From contig NC_013235.1 of the NCBI RefSeq assembly GCF_000024365.1, positions 5,890,001 through 5,954,000 of the forward strand: a stretch of 64,000 nt of DNA. The letters run 5' to 3'. The DNA comes from Nakamurella multipartita DSM 44233. GTDB taxonomy: Bacteria > Actinomycetota > Actinomycetes > Mycobacteriales > Nakamurellaceae. Made by a program: the position numbers and the translations under genes. The notes under the pieces were generated by a model. The model was given only the letters and a program-made list of their open reading frames with translations. It had not been told where the DNA came from and did not search any database. Numbering within the stretch: the stretch's first letter is position 1; each line of letters begins with the position of its first letter. Of the stretch, positions 14,829-22,827 are shown piece after piece.

Positions 14829-17243
14829 GTGACCACCACCGCCGACGCCCCCAGCGTGCCGCGCAGCGCGGCCGGCAATCCGATCGGCTTCGGCCGGATG
14901 CCGCGCAAGGAGGACGCCCGGTTCCTGCGCGGGCAGGGCCACTACGTCGACGACGTGCGCATGCCCGGCATGCTCGAATCGGCCATCCTGCGCAGCCCGT
15001 ACGCACACGCCCGCATCCGCTCCATCGACACCACCGCCGCGGCAGCGCTGCCCGGGGTGCACGCGGTGATCACCGGGCAGACCCTGGCCGGATTGAACCT
15101 GGCCTGGATGCCGACGCTGTCCGCGGACGTGCAGGCCGTGCTGGCCACCGACAAGGTGCGCTTCCAGCATCAGGAGGTGGCCTACGTCGTCGCCGACACC
15201 GAGTACATCGCCCGGGACGCGCTGGAGCTGATCGAGGTCGACTACGAGCCGCTGCCGGCCGTCGTCGACGCCAAGCGGGCCCTGGACCCGGACGCGCCCG
15301 TCATCCGCGACGACGTCGACGGTCGCACGGACAACCACATCTTCGACTGGGAGGCCGGCGACGCCGCCGAGACCGCGCGGGTGTTCGACGCCGCGGAGGT
15401 GGTCGTCACCCAGGAGATGCTCTATCCCCGAGTGCATCCCGCACCGATGGAGACCTGCGGGACGGTCGCCCACATGGACCCGGTCACCGGCAAGCTCACC
15501 GTCTACTCGACCAACCAGGCGCCGCACGCGCACCGGACCATCTACGCGCTGGTCGCCGGCATCCCCGAGCACAAGATCCGGATCATCTCGCCGGACATCG
15601 GCGGGGGCTTCGGCAACAAGGTCGGCATCTACCCCGGGTACGTGCTGGCCGTCGTCGGGTCGATCGTCACCGGCCGGCCGGTCAAATGGATGGAGGACCG
15701 CAGCGAGAACCTGATGGCCACGTCGTTCGCCCGGGACTACCACATGACGGGCAGCATCGCGTCGACCCGGGACGGCAAGATCACCGGCCTCAAGGTCGAC
15801 GTGCTGGCCGACCACGGGGCGTTCAACGGGACCGCCCAGCCGACCAAGTTTCCGGCCGGCTTTTTCCACATCTTCACCGGCTCGTACGACCTGCAGGCCG
15901 CGCACTGCAAGGTCTCCGGCGTCTACACCAACAAGGCCCCGGGCGGGGTGGCCTACGCCTGCTCGTTCCGGATCACCGAGGCGGTGTACCTGGTCGAGCG
16001 GATGGTCGACCTGCTCGCCCGCGAATTGGACATGGACCCGGCGCAGCTGCGGCTGAAGAACCTGCTGCGGCCAGAGCAGTTCCCGTACACGTCCAAGACC
16101 GGCTGGGAGTACGACTCCGGTGAGTACCCGCGGGCGTTGAAGCTGGCCATGCAGATCGCCGGGTACGACGAGCTGCGCAAGGAACAAGCCGAGAAGCGGG
16201 CCCGCGGCGAGCTGATGGGCATCGGCATCTCGTTCTTCACCGAGGGGGTCGGGGCCGGACCCAAGAAGCACATGGACATCCTCGGCCTGGGCATGGCCGA
16301 CGGCTGCGAACTGCGGGTCCACCCGACCGGCACCGCGCAGCTGCGGCTCTCGGTGCAGAGCCAGGGACAGGGGCACGAGACGACCTACGCGCAGATCGTC
16401 GCGCAGGAGCTCGGGCTGCCCCCCGAGGACGTCGAGGTCATCCACGGCGACACCGACAACACCCCGTTCGGCCTGGGCACCTACGGCTCCCGGTCGACCC
16501 CGGTCTCGGGTGCGGCGGCGGCCATTGTCGCCCAACGCATCCGGACCAAGGCGCGGATCGTCGCGGCGGCGGCGCTGGAGGTTAGCGCGGACGACCTGGA
16601 GTGGCAGATCACCGCCGCGGGCGGCCGGTGGCAGGTCAAGGGCGACCCGGAGCAGGGCAAGACGATCGCCGAGATCGCCATGCTCAGCCACGGGACCCTG
16701 GAACTGCCCGAGGGGGTCGAGGGGCACCTGGATGCCTCCGTCGTCTACGACCCGCCGAACCTGACCTACCCGTTCGGCGCGTACATCTGCGTCACCGACG
16801 TCGACCCGGGGACCGGCCAGGTCAAGGTGCGCCGGTTCATCGCCGTGGACGACTGCGGCCCGCGGATCAACCCGATGATCGTGGAGGGGCAGGTGCACGG
16901 CGGCCTGGCCGACGGGATCGGGATGGCGCTGATGCAGCTCATCGCGTTCGACGCCGACGGCAACTGCGTCGGTGGTTCGTTCATGGACTACCTGCTGCCG
17001 ACGGCGCTGGAGTGTCCGAGCTACGAGCTGGGCGAAACGGTGACACCCTCACCGCACCACCCGCTGGGCCTCAAGGGGGTCGGCGAGTCCGCGACCGTCG
17101 GGTCGCCGCCGGCCGTGGTGAACTCGGTGCTGGACGCGATCGCGCCGTTCGGGGTGCGGCACGCCGACATGCCCCTGACCCCGGCCAATGTCTGGATGGC
17201 CATGCAGGGCACCCCGATGCGCACCGACCTGGCCGTGACCTGA
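14829..17243 (+). CDS. coxL: Aerobic CO dehydrogenase, large (Mo-Cu) subunit, form I
   Basis: Catalytic subunit oxidising CO to CO2 at a Mo-S-Cu site. 804 residues, the usual length. The active-site loop reads AYACSFR at residues 375-381, i.e. the AYxCSFR signature of form I (true) CO dehydrogenase rather than the AYRGAGR of form II homologues; Cys378 is the Cu ligand. GFGRMPRKEDARFLRGQGHYVDD at the N-terminus and the GGGFGNKVGIYPGYV and C-terminal GLKGVGESATVGSPPAVVNS cofactor loops are present. The GTG start is preceded by AAGGAG at about 10 bases. The IS110 element now lies upstream, so transcription must read through the element or start within it. Confidence 0.96.
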   Translation: MTTTADAPSVPRSAAGNPIGFGRMPRKEDARFLRGQGHYVDDVRMPGMLESAILRSPYAHARIRSIDTTAAAALPGVHAVITGQTLAGLNLAWMPTLSADVQAVLATDKVRFQHQEVAYVVADTEYIARDALELIEVDYEPLPAVVDAKRALDPDAPVIRDDVDGRTDNHIFDWEAGDAAETARVFDAAEVVVTQEMLYPRVHPAPMETCGTVAHMDPVTGKLTVYSTNQAPHAHRTIYALVAGIPEHKIRIISPDIGGGFGNKVGIYPGYVLAVVGSIVTGRPVKWMEDRSENLMATSFARDYHMTGSIASTRDGKITGLKVDVLADHGAFNGTAQPTKFPAGFFHIFTGSYDLQAAHCKVSGVYTNKAPGGVAYACSFRITEAVYLVERMVDLLARELDMDPAQLRLKNLLRPEQFPYTSKTGWEYDSGEYPRALKLAMQIAGYDELRKEQAEKRARGELMGIGISFFTEGVGAGPKKHMDILGLGMADGCELRVHPTGTAQLRLSVQSQGQGHETTYAQIVAQELGLPPEDVEVIHGDTDNTPFGLGTYGSRSTPVSGAAAAIVAQRIRTKARIVAAAALEVSADDLEWQITAAGGRWQVKGDPEQGKTIAEIAMLSHGTLELPEGVEGHLDASVVYDPPNLTYPFGAYICVTDVDPGTGQVKVRRFIAVDDCGPRINPMIVEGQVHGGLADGIGMALMQLIAFDADGNCVGGSFMDYLLPTALECPSYELGETVTPSPHHPLGLKGVGESATVGSPPAVVNSVLDAIAPFGVRHADMPLTPANVWMAMQGTPMRTDLAVT

Positions 17244-17245
17244 GC

Positions 17246-18364
17246 ATGGGTCGCCAAGACCTGGACGAGCGGGCCGCGCAGCTGCGCACGGCCGGGGTGC
17301 CGTTCGTCCGCGCGCGGGTCGTGCTGGCCCGCCGGCCGACGTCGGCCCGGGCCGGCGACGAGGCGATCGTGCACGCCGACGGGTCGATCGAGGGATTCGT
17401 CGGCGGTACGTGCGCCGAGTCGACCGTCCGGGTGCAGAGCCTGCGCCTGCTGGGACGCCCGGAGCCGCTGCTGTTGCGCATCGTCCCCGACGACGGCGTC
17501 GGGCGCGGCGACGGTGACGGTCACGAAGACGGTGCGGCCGAACCGGCGGGCACCCTGACCGTGCACAACCCGTGCCTGTCCGGCGGTGCCCTGGAGATCT
17601 TCCTCGACCCCGTCGTGCCGGCGCCGCTGGTGCTGGTGCACGGCGACGGCCCGGTCGCCCAGGCCCTGCGGCAGGTGACCGAGGCGGCCGGCTACCGCTG
17701 CGCCGAGGCCGCGGCGCAGACCGTCCCGGGCGCGGACGCCGTCGTCGTCGCCTCGCACGGCCGCGACGAGACGGCCGTGCTGGCCGCGGCGATCGAGGCC
17801 GGCGTCGGCTACATCGGGCTGATCGCCAGCCGCCGTCGCGGCGCCGCCGTGCTGGCCGAGATCGCCGCCGCCCGGCCCGATCTCGCGGAACAGCTGCGCC
17901 AGCGGGTGGACACCCCGGCCGGCCTGGACCTCGGTGCCCGCACCGCCGGCGAGATCGCGGTCTCCGTCCTAGCCGCCATCGTGCACTCCCGGGCCCACCC
18001 TCCCGCGCGGATCAACTTCGCCGGCGCGGATGAAACTGCACCGAATGTGAATGGTGGGACAGAAGTCAACGACTTGAGCCGCGCAGGTATCCACAGCGGA
18101 GGTGGGGACACCCGCGCGGATGAAACGGCACCGAATGTGAATGGTGGGACAGAAGTTGCCGACTTCGCCCGCGCCGGGGAAGTTGATCCGCGCGAGGATC
18201 AGGGGCGAGGGCGGGGGGAGGCGGTCGACCCGGTGTGCGGGATGACGGTGGCCACGGTGCCGGCGAGCGAGCGGGCGGAGTACGACGGGCGGACCGTGTG
18301 GTTCTGCGGACCGGGATGCCGGAACGCGTTCCTGGCGGACCCCACTCGGTACCCTGAGTCGTGA
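17246..18364 (+). CDS. XdhC/CoxI-family maturation factor fused to a C-terminal YHS domain
   Basis: 372 residues. The first 240 form an XdhC-type module: GFVGGTCAESTV (the GGxCxE motif, around residue 52) and a Rossmann-like second domain (LVLVHGDGPVAQALRQVTEAAG; VVVASHGRDETAVLAAAIEAGVGYIGLIASRRR). Such proteins help insert or sulfurate the molybdenum cofactor of CODH/xanthine dehydrogenase enzymes. The last 45 residues are a YHS domain (DPVCGMTV...YFC-like WFCGPGC) that may bind metal, plausibly copper or another ion for the CoxL site; that is inference. The linker between the domains (about residues 253-317) is encoded by a palindromic repeat containing two copies of ADETAPNVNGGTEV. The stop overlaps the next start (GTGA). 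Confidence 0.82.
   Translation: MGRQDLDERAAQLRTAGVPFVRARVVLARRPTSARAGDEAIVHADGSIEGFVGGTCAESTVRVQSLRLLGRPEPLLLRIVPDDGVGRGDGDGHEDGAAEPAGTLTVHNPCLSGGALEIFLDPVVPAPLVLVHGDGPVAQALRQVTEAAGYRCAEAAAQTVPGADAVVVASHGRDETAVLAAAIEAGVGYIGLIASRRRGAAVLAEIAAARPDLAEQLRQRVDTPAGLDLGARTAGEIAVSVLAAIVHSRAHPPARINFAGADETAPNVNGGTEVNDLSRAGIHSGGGDTRADETAPNVNGGTEVADFARAGEVDPREDQGRGRGEAVDPVCGMTVATVPASERAEYDGRTVWFCGPGCRNAFLADPTRYPES
18004..18194. repeat. Palindromic repeat embedded in frame in the XdhC-YHS linker
   Basis: The arms CGCGCGGATCAACTTC (18004-18019) and GAAGTTGATCCGCGCG (18179-18194) are perfect 16-bp inverted repeats. Between them are two direct repeats, 18024-18066 and 18114-18156, that differ at one base out of 43 and are 90 bp apart, so both are read in the same frame. 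Each carries CACCGAATGTGAATGGTG, close to the intergenic CACCAGATGTGACTGGTG at 6334-6351. Confidence 0.8.
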
Positions 18365-19257
18365 CCGCGCCGGCCGACCTGTCCGATCTGTTCCCGGATG
18401 TGCGCGCGCTCGGCGCGACGCTGCAGGCCACCGGGTACCTCACCGATGACGGCCTGGCGACGGCCCTGTTCTGCGCGGCCCGGTTGGGGCAGCCGCTGCT
18501 GCTCGAGGGCGAGGCCGGGGTGGGCAAGACCTCGGCCGCGCTGGCCCTGGCCACCGCCCTGGACACCCAGCTGATCCGGATGCAGTGCTACGAGGGCATC
18601 GACATCGCCGAGGCCGTCTACGAGTGGAACTACCCGCGGCAACTGCTGGCCATCCGGGTCGCCGAGGCCGAGCGGCAGGAGATCGCCACGGCCGACCTGT
18701 TCGATCCGGAGTTCCTCATCCACCGGCCGCTGCTGCAGGCGTTGACCCACCCGGGCCCGCGGCCGGCCGTGCTGCTGATCGACGAGATCGACCGCGCCGA
18801 CGAGCATTTCGAGGCCTACCTGCTGGAGATGCTGGCCGAGCGGTCGGTCACCGTGCCCGAGTTGGGCACGCTTCGGGCCACCGTGCCGCCGATCTGCATC
18901 CTGACCTCCAACCGCACCCGGGACGTGCACGACGCCCTCAAGCGTCGCTGCCTGTACCACTGGATCGAGCACCCCGAGGTCGCCCGGGTGGTGGCCATCG
19001 TCCGGTCCCGGGTGCCCGGGGTCGGCGAGGCGCTGGCCACCGCGGTGGCCGCCGCGGTCGCCCAGCTGCGCACGCTGGATCTGCAGAAACCGCCCGGGAC
19101 CGCGGAGGTCATCGACTGGCTGCGCGCCCTGCGGGTGCTGGGTCGCGACCTGCTGGACGAGGCCACCCTCGCCGCGACCCTGGGGTCGGTGCTCAAGTAC
19201 AAGGAGGACCAGGAGGTGGCGGTGGCCGCCGGGTTGGCCCGGTTCGCCGGTGGCTGA
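18361..19257 (+). CDS. coxD: MoxR-family AAA+ ATPase of the CO dehydrogenase operon
   Basis: 298 residues. Walker A GEAGVGKTS near residue 50, Walker B LLIDEIDRAD near 140, sensor segment ILTSNRTRDVHDALKRRCLYHWIEHP. MoxR ATPases encoded with a VWA protein act as a chaperone pair; in cox operons CoxD is needed to build the Cu-Mo centre of CoxL. GTG start overlaps the previous stop by 4 bp and its end overlaps the next gene by 8 bp. Confidence 0.9.
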   Translation: MTAPADLSDLFPDVRALGATLQATGYLTDDGLATALFCAARLGQPLLLEGEAGVGKTSAALALATALDTQLIRMQCYEGIDIAEAVYEWNYPRQLLAIRVAEAERQEIATADLFDPEFLIHRPLLQALTHPGPRPAVLLIDEIDRADEHFEAYLLEMLAERSVTVPELGTLRATVPPICILTSNRTRDVHDALKRRCLYHWIEHPEVARVVAIVRSRVPGVGEALATAVAAAVAQLRTLDLQKPPGTAEVIDWLRALRVLGRDLLDEATLAATLGSVLKYKEDQEVAVAAGLARFAGG

Positions 19258-20509
19258 GCCGGACCTGAGCCTGGGCGCCGATCTGGCCACGGTCGGCGCG
19301 CTGCTGGCCGACCGGCTGGCCCGTCACGGGGTGCCGGTGCCGGTGCACCGGGCGGTCTGGTGGACCCGGGTGGTGATGGCCGGCGGGCCGACCACCGTGG
19401 ACGAGTTGTACTGGCTGTCCCGGGTCAGCCTGATCGACCGGCACGAGCACCTGCCGACCTTCGACGCGGTGTTCGCCGGACTGTTCGGCGCCGGCACGGC
19501 CGCGCCGCCGGACCCGGCCGCGTTCCGGGGCGATCAGAACAACGAGCTGCCCCCGGCCGCGGCCGCCGGGTCACCGTCGCCGCCCCAGGCCCCGGACGCC
19601 CCGCCGCCTCCGACGCGTGACGAGCAGCCCACGGTGCAGCAGGTGGGCGACGACGAGGACACCGGGGCCGAGCCCGAGGAGGACCAGTCGCCGGGCGTGG
19701 CCGCCGTGGCCTCGTCGATCGAGCTGCTGCTGGCCAAGGACTTCGCCGACTGCGACGCGGACGAGATCGCCGAGCTGAACCGGATCGTGGCCCGGATGCG
19801 GATCGTCGCGCCCACCCGGCCGGCCCGCTGGAAACCCACGCTGGGGCCGGGCCGGTCGGTGGATCTGCGGCGGACGCTGCGCCGGGCCAGCCGCACCGGC
19901 GGGGACCCGGTGCGCTGGGTCCGCCGGCGCCGCAGCGCCGTGCCCCGGCGGGTCGTGCTGCTGGCCGACGTGTCCGGGTCGATGCAGTCCTACGCCCGGG
20001 TCTACCTGCGGGTGCTGCAGGGGGCCGCGCTCGGCGCCCGGGCCCACGCCTACCTGTTCGCCACCCGGCTGCATCCGGTCACCCGGGCATTGGTCCGCGG
20101 CCCCCGCGAGGGCGGCATCACCCGGGCCATGGCCCAGTCGCCGGACGCCTCCGGCGGCACCCGGATCGGCGCGGCGATCAAGGAATTCCTGGACACCGAC
20201 GGCCGCCGGGGCCTGGCCCGCGGCGCGGTGGTCGTGGTGGTCTCCGACGGCTGGGAGCGGGCCGATCCGGCCCTGCTGGGCGAGCAGATGGCCCGGCTGC
20301 ACCGGCTGGCCCACTCGGTGATCTGGGTCAATCCGCGCAAGGCCGCCCCCGGCTTCGCCCCGCTGGCCGGCGGGATGGCCGCCGCGCTCCCGCACGTCGA
20401 CCGGTTCATCGAGGGGCACTCGGCGCGGTCGGTGCAGGGACTGCTGGACGCGATCGCCGACAGCACCGGCGGGCCGGTCGGCGCCGCCCGCCCCGGCCGG
20501 CCGGGCTGA
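19250..20509 (+). CDS. coxE: VWA-domain protein of the CO dehydrogenase operon (CoxE-like)
   Basis: 419 residues. After an N-terminal helical part and a proline/glutamate-rich linker (around residues 85-140) comes the CoxE/VWA region: VDLRRTLRRASRTGGDPVRW then VVLLADVSGSMQSYARVYL, an intact MIDAS motif DxSxS, and SGGTRIGAAI carrying the MIDAS threonine. Works with the adjacent MoxR ATPase in maturation of CO dehydrogenase. Starts at GTG 19250, inside the end of coxD. Last gene of the operon; the next gene converges with no gap. Confidence 0.9.
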   Translation: MAEPDLSLGADLATVGALLADRLARHGVPVPVHRAVWWTRVVMAGGPTTVDELYWLSRVSLIDRHEHLPTFDAVFAGLFGAGTAAPPDPAAFRGDQNNELPPAAAAGSPSPPQAPDAPPPPTRDEQPTVQQVGDDEDTGAEPEEDQSPGVAAVASSIELLLAKDFADCDADEIAELNRIVARMRIVAPTRPARWKPTLGPGRSVDLRRTLRRASRTGGDPVRWVRRRRSAVPRRVVLLADVSGSMQSYARVYLRVLQGAALGARAHAYLFATRLHPVTRALVRGPREGGITRAMAQSPDASGGTRIGAAIKEFLDTDGRRGLARGAVVVVVSDGWERADPALLGEQMARLHRLAHSVIWVNPRKAAPGFAPLAGGMAAALPHVDRFIEGHSARSVQGLLDAIADSTGGPVGAARPGRPG

Positions 20510-21202
20510 TCACCCCCGCGGCGGGACGCCGGATCGGTCCGGCTCGACGCGGGTGGGGTCCGCCGACCCACCCGGCAATCCTTCGTCGGCGGCCCGCCGC
20601 AACAGCCGGGCCAGCCCGGTCAGCCAGGCCGAGGTCAGCACCACGGCCAGCGCCGAGCGGACGCTGCCACCGCCGCCGGGCAGGAAGATCAGCAACAGCG
20701 CGGCCACCGCCATGAGCAGGCTGGCGACAGCCCAGCCGGTCCGGCCGCGAGCGGCGAACCAGCGGGCGAAGACCAGGCCCAGCCCGATCAGGCAACCGAA
20801 CGCGACCGGCGGCGCGATCGCGTGCACGACGCCGTGCCAGCTCATCGCCGGGCCCGGTGCCGCGGCGTCGAGCGGGAAGCCGGCTCCCGGATCGACCAGG
20901 AACACTCCGGTGGCGATCAGAGCGCCCCCGTAGCCCCAGATCAACGGGGCAGCCGCGGCCGGCAGGCCGGGGCCCAGGCGGCGCACGCCGACCCCGAATC
21001 CGATGGACAACGCGCCGGCCGCGACGAACGAGGCGATCTGGATCCAGCCCCGATCACCCAGGCTGAGCAGGCTGATCCCGTGCCGGCGCAGATCGAAGCC
21101 GTCCCGGGTGAGCACGCCGGCGGCCGTCACCCCGACAAACAACGGCCCGGCGACGACACCGCCGGTCAACCATCGCCGGGTCCGGGCCGCCGCGGAACGC
21201 AT
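20510..21202 (-). CDS. DUF998-family integral membrane protein
   Basis: 230 residues starting MRSAAARTRRWLTGGVVAGPLFVG, with six or so hydrophobic helices. The sequence DGFDLRRHGISLLSLGDRGWIQIASFVAAG after the first helix matches the DUF998 pattern (a short periplasmic loop with LSxLxxGxxGW). Function unknown. The stop is adjacent to the coxE stop and the gene is 13 bp downstream of the EamA transporter, likely in the same transcript. Confidence 0.75.
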   Translation of the reverse strand: MRSAAARTRRWLTGGVVAGPLFVGVTAAGVLTRDGFDLRRHGISLLSLGDRGWIQIASFVAAGALSIGFGVGVRRLGPGLPAAAAPLIWGYGGALIATGVFLVDPGAGFPLDAAAPGPAMSWHGVVHAIAPPVAFGCLIGLGLVFARWFAARGRTGWAVASLLMAVAALLLIFLPGGGGSVRSALAVVLTSAWLTGLARLLRRAADEGLPGGSADPTRVEPDRSGVPPRG

Positions 21203-21215
21203 GGCGGCCAGTGTG

Positions 21216-22220
21216 TCAGCCGGCCGGGGTCGGAACCACCGGTTCGTCGAACTCGGAGCCTTCCCGCAGCTCATCGATGCGGACCATGGCCACGCCGGCG
21301 ACGATCAGGGCCCCGCCCAGCAGCTGCACCACCGTGGGCAGCTGCCCCAGCAGCAGCCAGGCGAACAGGACCGCGAACAGCACCTCGGTCAGCCCGACGA
21401 ACGAGGCCAGCTTGGAGCCCAGCGCGCGAGCGGCCATGATCCCGACGACGTAGGCGAACACGGCGGCCAGCAGGGACAGCCCCAGGATGGGCACCCACCA
21501 GGGCACGTCCTGCCCGGCGAAGACGACGTCCGCGGTGGTGGCGGCCAGCGGCAGCAGGCCGACCGCCCCCAGGGCCAGCAGCGCGATCGCGCCGATCACC
21601 ATCCCGCCGCCGGCCATCACGATCGGCGGAAGCTCGGGATCGCTCTTGGCCGACATGACGAAGAAGACGGCCAGTCCGATGGCCGCGACCAGGCCCCAGA
21701 GCACGCCGACCAGATCCACGGTCGCATCCCCGACCAGGTCCAGCACCAGCGCCAACCCCAGGATCGAGACCACGGTGCCACCGACGGTCAGCCGGCGCGG
21801 ACGCTGCCGGTGCCGGACCCAGAGCCAGCCGACGACCAGCACGATGCCCATGTACTCCAGCAGCAGCGCGACCGCGACCGACAGGTGCTGCACCGCGTTG
21901 AAGTAGGCGACCTGGCAGCCGGCGATCGCGATCAGCCCGAACGCGGTGATCATCGGCAGGTTGCGGCGCAGGACCGACCACCGGCCGCGCAGCGCCACGA
22001 TCGAGGGCACCAGCAGCACCACGGCGGCGATGCTCACGCGGGCGGTGACCGCGGCGGCCGGGGTCCACCCGGCGTCGATCAACGAGCGGGCGAACGCCCC
22101 GGAGGTGCCGAACGCCGCCGCGGTCAGCAGGGCCAGCAGCAGGCCGAACCGAGGTCGGTGCGACAGGCTTGGGGTGTGGGTGTGATCGCGGGTCAACGGA
22201 CACCTCCCGTCATGAGTCAT
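21216..22220 (-). CDS. EamA/DMT-family transporter
   Basis: About 334 residues with ten predicted membrane helices in two EamA repeats (FGLLLALLTAAAFGTSGAFARSL at the start; DLVGVLWGLVAAIGLAVFFVMSA opening the second half; ASFVGLTEVLFAVLFAWLLLGQ near the end). Drug/metabolite exporters of this type often move amino acids or purines; the substrate cannot be read from sequence. Start ATG 22218-22220 chosen; an upstream in-frame ATG at 22241 exists but would overlap the divergent promoter. Transcribed away from the CGNR regulator with only about 48 bp between them. Confidence 0.8.
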   Translation of the reverse strand: MTHDGRCPLTRDHTHTPSLSHRPRFGLLLALLTAAAFGTSGAFARSLIDAGWTPAAAVTARVSIAAVVLLVPSIVALRGRWSVLRRNLPMITAFGLIAIAGCQVAYFNAVQHLSVAVALLLEYMGIVLVVGWLWVRHRQRPRRLTVGGTVVSILGLALVLDLVGDATVDLVGVLWGLVAAIGLAVFFVMSAKSDPELPPIVMAGGGMVIGAIALLALGAVGLLPLAATTADVVFAGQDVPWWVPILGLSLLAAVFAYVVGIMAARALGSKLASFVGLTEVLFAVLFAWLLLGQLPTVVQLLGGALIVAGVAMVRIDELREGSEFDEPVVPTPAG

Positions 22221-22268
22221 CGGTACGTACGCTAGTGACATTAGAGTTCCGAACCGTCAGGAGTCAAC

Positions 22269-22820
22269 ATGGTCTTCACCCATGACACGGAGGTCGCGCT
22301 GGCCGCGGCCGCCGCCCTGGTGAACACCGCCCCCAACCCGGACACCGGTGACGCCGAGGAGCTCGCCGATGTCGAGGACCTCGACCGGTTCGTGCGGACC
22401 TGGGGATGGACCGGCAGCCGGCACCGGGACGAGGCCGAGCTGGCCGCGGTGCATGCGCTGCGGCCGCGGCTGCGCCCGATCTGGGACGCCGACGTGGACG
22501 GGGTGGTCGAGATCGTCAACGGCCTGCTGCGGGAATTCCAGGCCCTGCCCCAGCTGGTCAAGCACGACGAGTGGGACTACCACCTGCACGCGACGCGTCC
22601 GGATGCGCCGCTGGCCGCCCGGATGGCGGTGGAGGCGGCGATGGCCCTGGTCGACTTGGTTCGGGCCGGCGAGCTCGAGCGGCTGCGCACCTGCCAGGCC
22701 CCCGACTGCCAGGACGTCGTGGTGGACCTGTCGAAGAACCGCTCCAAGCGCTTTTGCGAGTCGGGCTGCGGCAACAGGATGGCGGTGGCCGCCTACCGGG
22801 CCCGGCGCTCGTCTCTATAG
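22269..22820 (+). CDS. CGNR zinc-finger (ABATE-domain) transcriptional regulator
   Basis: 183 residues. N-terminal ABATE-type helical domain (LAAAAALVNTAPNP...) and a C-terminal CGNR zinc finger: CQAPDCQDVVVDLSKNRSKRFC followed by SGCGNRMAVAAYRARR, with the four cysteines of the finger. Such proteins are likely DNA-binding regulators sensing a small ligand through the N-terminal domain. Encoded divergently from the EamA transporter, which is the obvious candidate target. ATG 22269 is preceded by CAGGAG. Confidence 0.88.
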   Translation: MVFTHDTEVALAAAAALVNTAPNPDTGDAEELADVEDLDRFVRTWGWTGSRHRDEAELAAVHALRPRLRPIWDADVDGVVEIVNGLLREFQALPQLVKHDEWDYHLHATRPDAPLAARMAVEAAMALVDLVRAGELERLRTCQAPDCQDVVVDLSKNRSKRFCESGCGNRMAVAAYRARRSSL

Positions 22821-22827
22821 TCCGGCC

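Noticed and set aside
18024..18156. CRISPR-like direct repeats
   Set aside because: Only two units, 90-bp period, coding and palindromic; no spacers or cas genes.
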